This document shows positions 1-8,336 of a stretch of 64,000 nt of DNA, one piece after another. Every line of letters begins with the position of its first letter. Position 1 is the stretch's first letter. Both the position numbers and the translations under genes were made by a program. The DNA is taken from positions 434,001-498,000 of the forward strand of contig NZ_LVWJ02000014.1 in assembly GCF_001625015.1 (NCBI RefSeq), read 5' to 3'. This DNA is from Lewinella sp. 4G2. Its GTDB lineage: Bacteria; Bacteroidota; Bacteroidia; Chitinophagales; Saprospiraceae. The notes beneath the pieces were generated by a model. That model saw only the letters and a list, made by a program, of their open reading frames with translations, did not search any database and was not told the origin of the DNA.

Positions 1-672
1 TCCGGCTTCTTCCAGGCGGCGCTTCACCTGGCGGGCCGCCGCCGGGGAGGGGTCGATCACCCGCACGCCGTGGCCGGCCACGGCCTGGATATCCGCCTTT
101 ACCATGGGGTAATGAGTGCAGCCCAGGACGAGGGTGTCCACGCCATCATTGACGAGCGGATGCAGGATAGAATTCAGTTTTTCCCGAAGGCGGGGGCTCC
201 CCGTCGCTTCCGCTTCGATGATGGGCACGAGGCCGACGCAGGGGTCTTCCCGCACCGTTTTGCCACCGAGGTACTTCTCCTTCAGCACCAGGTAGCGCGG
301 GCTGGCGAGGGTGGCCCGGGTAGCGAGGACGCCAATAGTCTCGCCGGAAGCGGCGGGCTTTACCGCTGGCTCCAGTCCAACGAAGGGCATTTCCGGAAAG
401 TCGCGTCGCAGTTGGTCAATGGCAATGCTCGTCGCCGTATTGCAGGCTACGACGATCAGCTTTGCTCCCTGACCAATTAGGTGCCGGGTGATCTCGCGGC
501 TGTAAGCCAGGATGGACTTTGCGGATTGCGGGCCGTAGGGTGCGCGGGCGTTATCCGCCACGTACAATAAGCGTTCATCGGGGAGAATCTCCGCAATCGC
601 GGCGGCGACGGAGAGGCCACCGATGCCGGAATCAAAAATGCCGATGGGGCCGTTCTGGGGTGCTGGTTCCAC
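1..672 (-). CDS. murI: Glutamate racemase, 3' end beyond window edge
   Basis: Interconverts L- and D-glutamate in the cytoplasm, supplying D-Glu for peptidoglycan. 224 residues are visible and the C-terminus is cut off by the window edge. The family signature is complete: FDSGIGGLSV near residues 13-22 with Asp14, VVACNTAT with catalytic Cys77, and LVLGCTHYP with catalytic Cys185. Reading back from the FDSG motif, an in-frame TAA lies at 688-690 and the only usual start codon between is GTG at 670-672, so a GTG start is chosen. Downstream neighbours are not visible. The call is secure; the exact start is less so. Confidence 0.93.
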   Translation of the reverse strand, partial: MEPAPQNGPIGIFDSGIGGLSVAAAIAEILPDERLLYVADNARAPYGPQSAKSILAYSREITRHLIGQGAKLIVVACNTATSIAIDQLRRDFPEMPFVGLEPAVKPAASGETIGVLATRATLASPRYLVLKEKYLGGKTVREDPCVGLVPIIEAEATGSPRLREKLNSILHPLVNDGVDTLVLGCTHYPMVKADIQAVAGHGVRVIDPSPAAARQVKRRLEEAG

Positions 673-842
673 GGGGTGAAGATAGGGTTAGTCTCAAGCT
701 TTGCTTTATGCTCACTATATAACTGTTGCCCCCGTGATTCCTCTCCCCCGGCCCCATTCGCTACGCGGCTACTGCGTGGTCCGAAGGAGAGGGGAGATGT
801 GATAGGTGTGAACGTAGCGAAAAGTACAAATCACTTAACGTA

Positions 843-880
843 AAACGGGCTGCAGCATTCAGTGATGTTGCAGCCCGTTT
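843..880 (-). terminator. Hairpin terminator after ompH copy 1
   Basis: A 12-bp perfect inverted repeat (AAACGGGCTGCA / TGCAGCCCGTTT, arms 843-854 and 869-880) lies about 20 bases past the stop of the minus-strand OmpH gene. The downstream arm ends in a short T tract on the minus strand. It closes the two-gene OmpH unit. Confidence 0.75.
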
Positions 881-901
881 GGAAAACTAGTGCTGATAAG
901 C

Positions 902-1417
902 TTAGTTACCAGAAACGCCGAGGCGTGCCTTCACGTCCTTGCTCACGTTAGCGGCTTCGATGCCGTAGAGGAGGGTCTGCTGGTCGAGGATGTAGTCGTA
1001 GCCTTTTTCTTTAGCGACGGCTTCGATCACTTCGTTGACTTCCTTGTAGATCGGCTCGAGGAGTTCGGCGCGTTTTTTCTGGAGGTCCTCCATCATCTGC
1101 TGCTCGAACTTGGCGATCTCTTCCTGGCGGGCCTGGAATTTAGCGCCTTCTTCCTCCTCCTGCTTGGGGGAGAGGCCACCCTGGGCGGCGAGGGCCTGTA
1201 CCTTCTGCACTTCTTCCTGGTAGGAAGCGACCATCTGCTGGCCCTTCTTCTGGAGCTGCTTCTGCAGGCCTTCGAGGTTGGATTCGGCGGCCTTCATCTG
1301 GGGCAGGCTGGCGAGGATCTCGGCGACGTTCACGTAGCCGATCTTCTGAGCGGAAACGGAAGCGGTGGCGGCGAAGACCATGACGGCCATCAGAGCGAGT
1401 TGAATGTACTTTTTCAT
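902..1417 (-). CDS. OmpH/Skp family periplasmic chaperone-like protein, copy 1
   Basis: 171 residues. A signal peptide (residues 1-23, ending SVSA before QKIGYV) is followed by the Skp/OmpH layout: a short strand with the ASLPQMKAAE stretch, a long charged coiled coil (about 45-125), and the C-terminal strand around KGYDYILD. Skp proteins hold unfolded outer-membrane proteins in the periplasm. The start at 1417 is chosen because it gives a clean signal peptide; an upstream extension would have none. It follows a paralogue by about 90 bases in the same direction, so the two are probably co-transcribed. Unlike many Bacteroidota loci, no bamA lies beside it. Confidence 0.9.
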   Translation of the reverse strand: MKKYIQLALMAVMVFAATASVSAQKIGYVNVAEILASLPQMKAAESNLEGLQKQLQKKGQQMVASYQEEVQKVQALAAQGGLSPKQEEEEGAKFQARQEEIAKFEQQMMEDLQKKRAELLEPIYKEVNEVIEAVAKEKGYDYILDQQTLLYGIEAANVSKDVKARLGVSGN

Positions 1418-1508
1418 ATTCTGTTTAGTTGAGTAGTTTGAGGTCGAACCGGCTACCGATCGGTGAAAGTCTGGTGGCGCCGGCCCGTATTGGGGTTGAT
1501 TGGGATTA

Positions 1509-2027
1509 TTATTTTTGGAGGGCCCGCAGGATGTCATCCGTCTTATCGTACGCATCGCTGCCGAAGATGATACCCGGCATGGAAGCCCGGTCGAGGATGA
1601 AGTCGTAACCGCGGGCGCGGGAGTAATTTTCAACGGCTTCGTAAACGGCGTCCTGGATGGGCTTCACCAGTTCCTGGCGGCGCTCGAACAGTAAGCCATC
1701 GGCACCGAAGCGGCGGCGTTGGAGTTCGCGTACGGCCTTTTCTTTGTTGACGATCTCTTCTTCGCGCGCGGTGCGCTGGTCTTCGGTCAGCAACACCTGC
1801 TCGGCCTGGTACTTATTGTACATCCCCTTGATGTCATCGTACTGCTGATTGATCTCCTGGTTCCACTTGGCGGCCAGTTGGTCGAGTTGCTCCTGGGCAT
1901 CCTGGTATTCCGTGATGCTGGTCAGAATACGCTCCATATCAATGGTAGCGATCTTTTGGGCGCTGACGCTGGTGCTGAGAAATAGGCAAGCAACGAGGGC
2001 AGCAAAAAAGGAGGTGCGTAAACGCAT
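1509..2027 (-). CDS. OmpH/Skp family periplasmic chaperone-like protein, copy 2
   Basis: 172 residues, first gene of the OmpH pair. It has a signal peptide (residues 1-24, hydrophobic core then SVSAQKIATID), a Gln/Glu-rich coiled-coil middle (about 40-125) and the terminal ARGYDFILDRAS strand. It shares the family pattern with the downstream copy but is clearly diverged, so the duplication is old. Start ATG at 2027 is chosen because the signal peptide begins there. The likely role is a periplasmic holdase for outer-membrane proteins; client specificity cannot be read from the sequence. Confidence 0.88.
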   Translation of the reverse strand: MRLRTSFFAALVACLFLSTSVSAQKIATIDMERILTSITEYQDAQEQLDQLAAKWNQEINQQYDDIKGMYNKYQAEQVLLTEDQRTAREEEIVNKEKAVRELQRRRFGADGLLFERRQELVKPIQDAVYEAVENYSRARGYDFILDRASMPGIIFGSDAYDKTDDILRALQK

Positions 2028-2260
2028 ACGAATGGGATAGTTTGAAAAAGCCCTCAAAAGTAGCGCAGCCACCTTGGAACCTTCGGGTAAATAGACGCTC
2101 TGTCAACGCTGAAGTTACGCCGTTGGGAAAGTTTTAACGCCACCCCAATCAACGTAAGCCACTGACAAACAATTAATTACCCCTAACGCCAGGAAAACAG
2201 CCCGTGTTCTGTTTAACGTAATCTTAACGGCGCTCCCACCAGTAAACTCTTCCCCCAACG

Positions 2261-2306
2261 AAAAAACCCGGAGCCAGCCTTCAGGATTTGAAGACCAGCC
2301 CCGGGT
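2261..2306 (-). terminator. Rho-independent terminator after cupredoxin-like gene
   Basis: On the minus strand an ACCCGG / CCGGGT outer stem encloses an inner CTTCA / TGAAG hairpin and is followed directly by a run of six T. It lies about 115 bases past the stop of the cupredoxin-like gene. Confidence 0.75.
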
Positions 2307-2420
2307 CGGGTGGTGAGATTTGTCCGGTGAACTTAGCCGGTGAGAGCCGGTAAGCAACGGGACATCCCCATTGTCAAGCCAGCTATCCTTATGTAGGATG
2401 TAGCTGTTTGCTAACGGTCC

Positions 2421-2849
2421 TTACTTGACCGTCAGCGTGTAGTGAGGCGTCGGGTTCAGGGGGCAGCTGTACTGGTAGGTACCTTCCGTCAGGGTGACGA
2501 CGCCGGTGCGCTGGGTCTTCCCTTTTTCTACGAGCGCGGCGACGCCGGAGTTAGCCACTTGTGCTTCGGTGGCATCCTGCAGGTAAAAGCCGAGGCCTTT
2601 GTCTACTTCCAGGTTGGTGACTTCGAAGACGTACTTGCCGGGGGCCAACGTCAGCGATTCCGTATTGTAGACGCCTTCGGACTGGCTGAGCTTGATAACG
2701 GTGTAGTCGGCCTTGTCGGCCATCATGGTTTCGCCGTGCTTGGCATCCATCTTGTCCATTTTGTCCATGGTAGCCGACTGGGCGTTGGCGGTGGTGGAGA
2801 AGATCGCTGCGAAAAGAACGAGTGCGAGGAGGGAGAGAAAATTTTTCAT
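2421..2849 (-). CDS. Exported cupredoxin-like domain protein
   Basis: 142 residues. Signal peptide 1-23 (ending ANAQ), then a Met/Asp/Lys/His-rich linker (about 26-45, MDKMDKMDAKHG), then a beta-rich domain. The domain ends YQYSCPLNPTPHYTLTV, which resembles the C-terminal copper loop of cupredoxins with Cys and His. The usual final Met is replaced and no obvious first-ligand His is seen in the VFEVTNLEVDKG segment, so a complete type 1 copper site is doubtful. It may bind a metal through the Met/His-rich linker or have lost metal binding. Apparently monocistronic, with its own terminator. Confidence 0.7.
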   Translation of the reverse strand: MKNFLSLLALVLFAAIFSTTANAQSATMDKMDKMDAKHGETMMADKADYTVIKLSQSEGVYNTESLTLAPGKYVFEVTNLEVDKGLGFYLQDATEAQVANSGVAALVEKGKTQRTGVVTLTEGTYQYSCPLNPTPHYTLTVK

Positions 2850-3409
2850 CTTACAGAAATTGATTGGTTATGGCTTTCGCCGTTGTTATTGATATAGCAA
2901 AATTAGATGCCGTAATGAGGGCCTCAACTACCAATCATTCCTGGGAGGGTGTCAATTTTTCCTGAGGTGGCAGAAACAGTTGTTTGTCTAATAGAATTTC
3001 GTCGTACAACCTGATTAAATCATGGCGAATTGGAGCGTGTGCCAACCAATCAACCAATTTATGCTAAGGTGTTTCTCGCTATATGTATAGTACTAGCATT
3101 GAGCACTTCTCAAAGCTATTGAGAAGAAATCTTATCCCAGTGACCGAACATGTGTAGCTACAGACACTTTAGACAGACGAATATCGCCCCAACACGCTGT
3201 TAGGCGGAATTTATGCGCTGGCTAACTCGAGATGGCCGGCATTTTTCATACGAGACGAGATCGTTGTTTGCGATGCTGTTTCGCTTTCCATTAACCTGAG
3301 CTTTCATTCAGCCATTGCTAATTTTTCTGCCTGACCCGCCGCCGCGTGGGGCCAGTTGTGGATTGTATTGTCCGTGCCTGTCTGACTGATTCAACCTAAG
3401 CAAACATTT
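2850..3409. other. Intergenic region, no gene recognised
   Basis: About 560 bases between two divergently transcribed genes, so it should hold both promoters. Apart from a small imperfect hairpin at 3185-3206 (CGCC / GGCG with AACA / TGTT inside) I see no coding or RNA feature. Confidence 0.5.
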
Positions 3410-6400
3410 ATGAACCAGTATTTACTCAAGGGAATGAGCGCCGTGGCGTTAGTTCTATTTTTATTTACCGGCGCTTTCGCGCAAGTAGTCACTTCTACGG
3501 CCGACTCCGGCCCGGGTAGTCTGCGTGACGTCGTGGCAGCCGCCCTTCCGGGTGGCGTTATTACGTTTGATGCCTCTACGGATGGTACGCCAATCACCCT
3601 TACCTCCGGTGAGATCGTAATCGACAAACTGCTTACCATTAGCGGAAACGGCGTTGACAACACGATGATCAGCGGCGGTAACAGCAGTCGGATCTTTAAT
3701 ATCACTCCACCACTCGCCATCACGGTGATCATGAACGATCTCATGCTGACCGAAGGCAACGCCGATATGGGCGGTGCCATTATGGTAGCTGCCCTGACTT
3801 CCGCAACGTTGACGGACGTTAGCATCACGAATAGCGAGGCAACCGGTGCGGACGCAAGCATGGGTGGCGGCGCCATCGCAGTTATGGGTGGAATCGTCAC
3901 GGTCGCATCATCCACGTTTTCTGGCAACTCCGCCAGTGGTGCCAGCGGTAGCGGCGGTGCAATCATCGTTGGCGATGGTGGTACCCTAACCGTTGACGGT
4001 AGCACCTTTAGCGGCAACTCCGCCTCCCGCGCGGGTGGCGCCATTGAAGATGTATCCGGTGACGCTACGGTAACCAACATTACCGACACCAATATGTCCG
4101 GCAACTCTACCGGCAGTGCTCCCGGTAACGGCGGCGCCGTCCACGTAACGGGTGCGGGTGATCTCAACTACACCGGTGGCCGCGTGATTGACAACGTTGC
4201 CGCCAGCGAAGGTGGCGGATTATGGATCGGTACCGGTACGATGACCGTAACCAACGTATTACTCCTCAGAAACGTAGCCTCGGGTGACGAGGCGACGAAT
4301 GGTGGTGGCGCGCTCTTTAGCGCCGGTGGCACCCTGAACGTATCCAATAGCCGCATCCTGGCCAATAGCGCCAACGGTTCCGCCGGTAGCGGTGGCGGTA
4401 TCTTCAACGATGCTGGTACGCTTACCGTAGAGAATACGCTGATCAGAAACAATTCCGCGGTCCGCGCGGGTGGTGGTATCGAAGAAACGGAAGGTGGTAC
4501 GGCTACCTTAACTAACGTACGCCTCACGGCTAACAACGCCGGCTCTTCCCCCGGCAACGGTGGCGGTATGCACATCACGGGTGCGGGTGACGTAGTGGTG
4601 AACGGTGGCGCCGTAGTTCAGAACACGGCGAGTAACGAAGGTGGTGGCCTTTGGAATGGCGCCGGCACGATGGACATTAACGACGTTTATTTCCGCCGCA
4701 ACGTAGCGAGCGGTGATGATGCCGACACCGGTGGTGGTGGCGTCTTCAACCTGGCCGGTACGGTCAACATCAATGCCGGTACGGTTTTCCGCCAAAACGT
4801 AGCTGACGGTGCTTCCGGCAGCGGCGGTGGCCTGCTGAACGACGTAGGTGGTACCGTTAACATTACTGGCGCGGAATTCGCGCTCAATACCGCCAACCGC
4901 GCGGGTGGTGCCATTGAGGACGTTTCCGGCGCCGAGACGATGGTAACCATCACCGACACCAAATTCCTGAGCAACTTTGCCGGTGACGCCCCCGGTAATG
5001 GTGGTGCCATCCACATCACCGGCCCCGGTGAAATGAGCATCACGGGTGGCGTGGCCAACCAGAACGTAGCCAGCCAGGAAGGCGGTGGCTTCTGGAACGG
5101 TAGCGGTACGATGACGGTAACGGACGTGACCTTCAGTTCCAACGAAGCCCTGGGTACGGCCGCCGACGACGGTGGTGGAGCCCTCTTCAACAACGGCGGT
5201 ACACTCGTCGTCAACGGTGGTGTATTCGATCGCAACGTAGCCACGGAAGGTTCCGGTAGTGGTGGTGCCATTCACAACGCTATTGGCGGTACACTCACGG
5301 TAACTGGTGGCCGCTACACCCGCAACGAAGCAGCCCGCGCCGGTGGCGCCATTGAGGATGCTTCCGACGTAGGTACGATGATGACCATTACTGACGCAAC
5401 GATGAGCCAGAACATGACTGGCCCAATGCCCGGTAACGGTGGTGCCATTCACATTACCGCTTCGGGTGACGCAGAAATCACCGGTGGTCTTTACAACGAC
5501 AACGTAGCAACCAGCGAAGGTGGTGCGCTATGGAACGGTGGTGGTACCATGACCGTAAGTGGCGTAGCCATCAATGGCAACCGCGCCGAAGGTGACATGG
5601 CCGACCAAGGTGGCGGTGGCATCTTCAATGAAGGTGGTATCCTGATGGTCATGAATAAGACCCAGATCATTTTTAACGAAGCAACCGGTGCTTCCGGTAG
5701 CGGTGGTGGTATCCTCAACAATACGGGTGGCCAACTGACGGTCAACCGCAGCCAGCTCAAGAACAACAGCGCTAGCCGCGCGGGTGGTGGTATTGAAGAT
5801 AATTCCGCGGAAGAAGGCACCGTAAGTATGGTTTTCGCCAACCTGATCGGTAACACGACGGGTAGCGCACCGGGCAATGGTGGTGGTCTCCACGTCACTG
5901 GCCCCGGTACCGTCGATATTGATGGTGGCTTGATCCTGAACAACACGGCAGCCTCCGAAGGTGGTGGCCTCTGGAACGGTACGGGCACCATGACGGTGAG
6001 CCGCGCCAAAATCGTCAACAACATTGCCATGGGTGACGACGCGACCAACGGTGGTGGCGGTATCTTCAACCTCGACGGCGGTACGCTGATGGTGAGTACT
6101 TCCACTCGCTTCTCGGGCAACCAGGCCACTGGTGCATCCGGTAGTGGCGGTGCCATCTTCAACAGTGAGGGAAGTTCCCTTACCGTAGATCGGTCCTTCT
6201 TCAACAACAACTCCGCGAGCCGCGCGGGTGGTGCGATCGAGGACAACTCCCAGAGTGGTACCACGGTAATCATCAGCAGCTCCAACTTCGACGGTAACAC
6301 GACCGGTAGCGCACCGGGTAACGGTGGCGCCATTCATATCACCGGCGACGGTGACATGGAAATTAGCCGCAGTAATTTCACCAACAACACGGCTGCCCTT

Positions 6401-7420
6401 GAAGGTGGTGCTCTCTGGAACGGTGCCGGTCTGATGACCGTAACCCAAACGGACGTGCTCGACAACGAAGCTCAGGGTCCAGCCCTCGACGACGGTGGTG
6501 GCGGTGTCTTCAACAACGGTGGTGCCCTGGTACTGGAGCGTTCTACGGTGTCCAACAACTCGGCCACGGGTAGCGGTGCTTCCGGTGGTGGCGTCCTCAG
6601 TATCGGTGGTAGCATCCAGGTGATGGTATCTACGATTACGGGTAACGAAGCACCCATCGGTGGTGGCGTCCACGCCATTGGCGAGAACGTATTCAGCAGC
6701 TCCACGATTGCGGCGAATAACGCAACTATGAGTGGTGGTGGTATCATCGTTACCGGCGAAAGTTCCGCTACGCTCTACAGTAATATCGTAGCCGCGAACA
6801 CTTCCGCTGGTATTGCGGACCTGGAAGGTGACGTCGGTTCTTTCTTCTCCGATGGGTTCAACCTCATTGGTCAAGACGACATGGGTGTTCTCGCTGCGAT
6901 CGATACGGATACCTCCGGTGTTTCCGGTGCTCCCATCGACCCCATGGTCGGCCCATTGGCCCAGAATGGTGGCCCCACGCAGACGCACAACCTGCTCTGT
7001 GGTAGCCCCGCCATCGACGCCGGTAACCCATCCGATACCGACCTCGACCAGGGTGGCCGCGGTGTATTCGGCGGCATCCGTGACATTGGTGCCTTCGAGC
7101 GCCGGAGCACTTGTTCCGCGCCCGACGTAACCGCTCTGCAGAGCAGCCCCGTGGCGAAGTCCTTTGAGGCAGCCACTACGGACCGCGTCAGCGTTTACCC
7201 GAACCCCGTTAGCGCCGAGGCCGTCAATGTCGCCATCCCCACTGAGTACGGAACGGATGTACGTTTGGACCTGCTCGACCTCACCGGTCGTTTGATCAGC
7301 AGTCTCCAGGCTACCGCCGGTAACGTTGCCCTGCCACTGGCTAACCAGCAGCCGGGCACCTACCTCGTCCGCATCACGGCGGGTGAGCTGACGGAAACGC
7401 AGAAGTTGATCATTCGGTAA
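3410..7420 (+). CDS. Giant T9SS beta-helix surface protein (adhesin-like)
   Basis: 1336 residues. Signal peptide 1-24 (ending GAFAQ), an N-terminal block with PGSLRDVV as in cell-surface beta-helix proteins, a Gly/Asn/Thr-rich right-handed beta-helix, a cap containing SPAIDAGNP and RDIGAFE as in choice-of-anchor domains, and a T9SS type A sorting domain (about 1260-1336, starting VSVYPNPV and ending QKLIIR). The helix is a nested repeat. The GNGG(A/G)-H(I/V)T module recurs at residues 239, 382, 529, 675, 822 and 970, a super-period of 143-148 residues made of about five GGG rungs each. Likely exported by type IX secretion and anchored or released at the cell surface; the adhesive role is inferred from architecture. 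Long antisense frames here are by-products of the repeat. Confidence 0.9.
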   Translation: MNQYLLKGMSAVALVLFLFTGAFAQVVTSTADSGPGSLRDVVAAALPGGVITFDASTDGTPITLTSGEIVIDKLLTISGNGVDNTMISGGNSSRIFNITPPLAITVIMNDLMLTEGNADMGGAIMVAALTSATLTDVSITNSEATGADASMGGGAIAVMGGIVTVASSTFSGNSASGASGSGGAIIVGDGGTLTVDGSTFSGNSASRAGGAIEDVSGDATVTNITDTNMSGNSTGSAPGNGGAVHVTGAGDLNYTGGRVIDNVAASEGGGLWIGTGTMTVTNVLLLRNVASGDEATNGGGALFSAGGTLNVSNSRILANSANGSAGSGGGIFNDAGTLTVENTLIRNNSAVRAGGGIEETEGGTATLTNVRLTANNAGSSPGNGGGMHITGAGDVVVNGGAVVQNTASNEGGGLWNGAGTMDINDVYFRRNVASGDDADTGGGGVFNLAGTVNINAGTVFRQNVADGASGSGGGLLNDVGGTVNITGAEFALNTANRAGGAIEDVSGAETMVTITDTKFLSNFAGDAPGNGGAIHITGPGEMSITGGVANQNVASQEGGGFWNGSGTMTVTDVTFSSNEALGTAADDGGGALFNNGGTLVVNGGVFDRNVATEGSGSGGAIHNAIGGTLTVTGGRYTRNEAARAGGAIEDASDVGTMMTITDATMSQNMTGPMPGNGGAIHITASGDAEITGGLYNDNVATSEGGALWNGGGTMTVSGVAINGNRAEGDMADQGGGGIFNEGGILMVMNKTQIIFNEATGASGSGGGILNNTGGQLTVNRSQLKNNSASRAGGGIEDNSAEEGTVSMVFANLIGNTTGSAPGNGGGLHVTGPGTVDIDGGLILNNTAASEGGGLWNGTGTMTVSRAKIVNNIAMGDDATNGGGGIFNLDGGTLMVSTSTRFSGNQATGASGSGGAIFNSEGSSLTVDRSFFNNNSASRAGGAIEDNSQSGTTVIISSSNFDGNTTGSAPGNGGAIHITGDGDMEISRSNFTNNTAALEGGALWNGAGLMTVTQTDVLDNEAQGPALDDGGGGVFNNGGALVLERSTVSNNSATGSGASGGGVLSIGGSIQVMVSTITGNEAPIGGGVHAIGENVFSSSTIAANNATMSGGGIIVTGESSATLYSNIVAANTSAGIADLEGDVGSFFSDGFNLIGQDDMGVLAAIDTDTSGVSGAPIDPMVGPLAQNGGPTQTHNLLCGSPAIDAGNPSDTDLDQGGRGVFGGIRDIGAFERRSTCSAPDVTALQSSPVAKSFEAATTDRVSVYPNPVSAEAVNVAIPTEYGTDVRLDLLDLTGRLISSLQATAGNVALPLANQQPGTYLVRITAGELTETQKLIIR
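4124..6760 (+). repeat. Six-copy 429-444 bp coding super-repeat
   Basis: Units begin at 4124, 4553, 4994, 5432, 5873 and 6317 with the GNGG codons, at spacings of 429, 441, 438, 441 and 444 bases. Nucleotide identity is high at the GGTGG-rich rungs, so copy number may vary by recombination. Confidence 0.85.
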
Positions 7421-7426
7421 ATGATC

Positions 7427-7444
7427 TTCACGCGCAAGCGTGAA
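7427..7444 (+). other. GNRA-loop hairpin after beta-helix gene
   Basis: A perfect 7-bp stem TTCACGC / GCGTGAA closes a GCAA tetraloop, seven bases after the stop codon. Together with the terminator that follows it probably stabilises the 3' end of the transcript. Confidence 0.6.
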
Positions 7445-7457
7445 CCGCGTTTAGAAG

Positions 7458-7496
7458 AATGCCGCACAAATCGTTGATTTGTGCGGCATTTTTTTT
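7458..7496 (+). terminator. Strong rho-independent terminator
   Basis: A 15-bp perfect stem (AATGCCGCACAAATC / GATTTGTGCGGCATT) with a three-base loop is followed by eight T. It terminates the giant adhesin gene. Confidence 0.95.
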
Positions 7497-7611
7497 GTGT
7501 CGGTTTTTTACTGAATGGGGATATCTCACTTACCTCGCTACACTTACTCTACTATTGAATAAGGAAGGTGGGTTGAGATTTGTCCGGTGACAGAATTTAC
7601 CCATGACCAGG

Positions 7612-7725
7612 CCGCTGGCTTATTGGTCGGTGAGGAGTTGGCGGATGGTAGCCGGAGAGTGGCGGATACCGTACCTTTGTTGGAAGGCAATACTCCGGCG
7701 CCAGTCTTGCATGTTTAAGGTGGCG
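7612..7725 (-). pseudogene. Possible gene relic
   Basis: A short minus-strand frame ends with QDWRRSI, QQRYGIRHSP and IRQLLTDQ before a stop at 7621-7623. It reads like the C-terminal helix of a real protein, but an in-frame TGA blocks it about 15 codons upstream of its ATG. I do not recognise the family. The rest of 7497-7989 shows no gene. Could be noise. Confidence 0.2.
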
Positions 7726-7989
7726 TTGTTCGGACGCTTACGTATATCCAATCATCTCCGAAGTGCAAGGTTCTGCAAGTACAATACGCAGATTCCATGC
7801 ATTAGGGTTGTTTTGGAAATTTAATTTTCCCCGTGAAAGCTAGCAGCATAAAGGGATTGAGGACTTATTGAGGGCGCCCTACCGTAGACCCATTATCTAG
7901 CGTTAGCTGAGTTGGGAGATTTAAATGATTATAGATGATTGTTTGTCCTAACCTACCTCGCATCAGGTATATGTTTAGGATAATTTTTC

Positions 7990-8214
7990 CTAAGCAACCA
8001 TGCTGAGTTCAAAAGGACTTTCGTAGTAGTACCTTTGTTGGTTTTTGCAGTAGGCGATCGGAGCACCGCTATCTTTCAGCATCGCGAGCATTCTAAATAT
8101 GGTTGCCCGGGAAACGCCCATCTTGCGGGCGAGCTCAACTGGTGAGCCGGTGGCACCCCTTGAAATGAGCTTGTGTAAACGAAGTAAACGCTGGTAAGGT
8201 AAAAGAATACGCAT
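7990..8214 (-). CDS. Small winged-helix/HTH DNA-binding protein
   Basis: 74 residues. The core is a helix-turn-helix of the HTH_11/DeoR-like kind: LHKLISRG, then SPVELARKMGVSRATIFRMLAML as the tri-helix with recognition helix SRATIFRML, then a wing ending QQRYYYE. No effector domain is present. Start ATG at 8214 is preferred; a 36-residue upstream extension in frame is hydrophobic and unlike the domain. It lies about 120 bases downstream of the S74 surface protein in the same direction and could regulate it, but this is inferred only from position. Confidence 0.72.
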   Translation of the reverse strand: MRILLPYQRLLRLHKLISRGATGSPVELARKMGVSRATIFRMLAMLKDSGAPIAYCKNQQRYYYESPFELSMVA

Positions 8215-8336
8215 GGGGTTTGGATTGGTGGTTAATAAATACTGAAGGACTACAAGAATGCAAACACTAATTCTAGAAACATCACACAAGGCAATAGTTA
8301 AGTCCAGCAACAATGCTCGCACGGACTAGTAGGCCT

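Noticed and set aside
1960..1975. GCGCTGACGCTGGTGC, and a similar string at 62047, as extra copies of the dispersed motif
   Set aside because: Both differ at the central CAG. Both fall in signal-peptide codons (the first antisense), where such strings arise easily.
2312..2328. 17-base string TGAGATTTGTCCGGTGA shared with 7574
   Set aside because: One repeat of this length is within reach of chance in 64 kb and no structure surrounds it.
3185..3240. Hairpin with GTTAGGC resembling an integron attC core
   Set aside because: No proper RYYYAAC inverse core, no cassette structure and no integrase nearby.
4508..6988. Very long minus-strand frames (194-486 codons) opposite the giant adhesin
   Set aside because: They mirror the GGTGG-rich repeat, are rich in Thr/Gly/Val or Pro/Ser runs, and have no start signals or domains; stop codons are simply rare on that strand.
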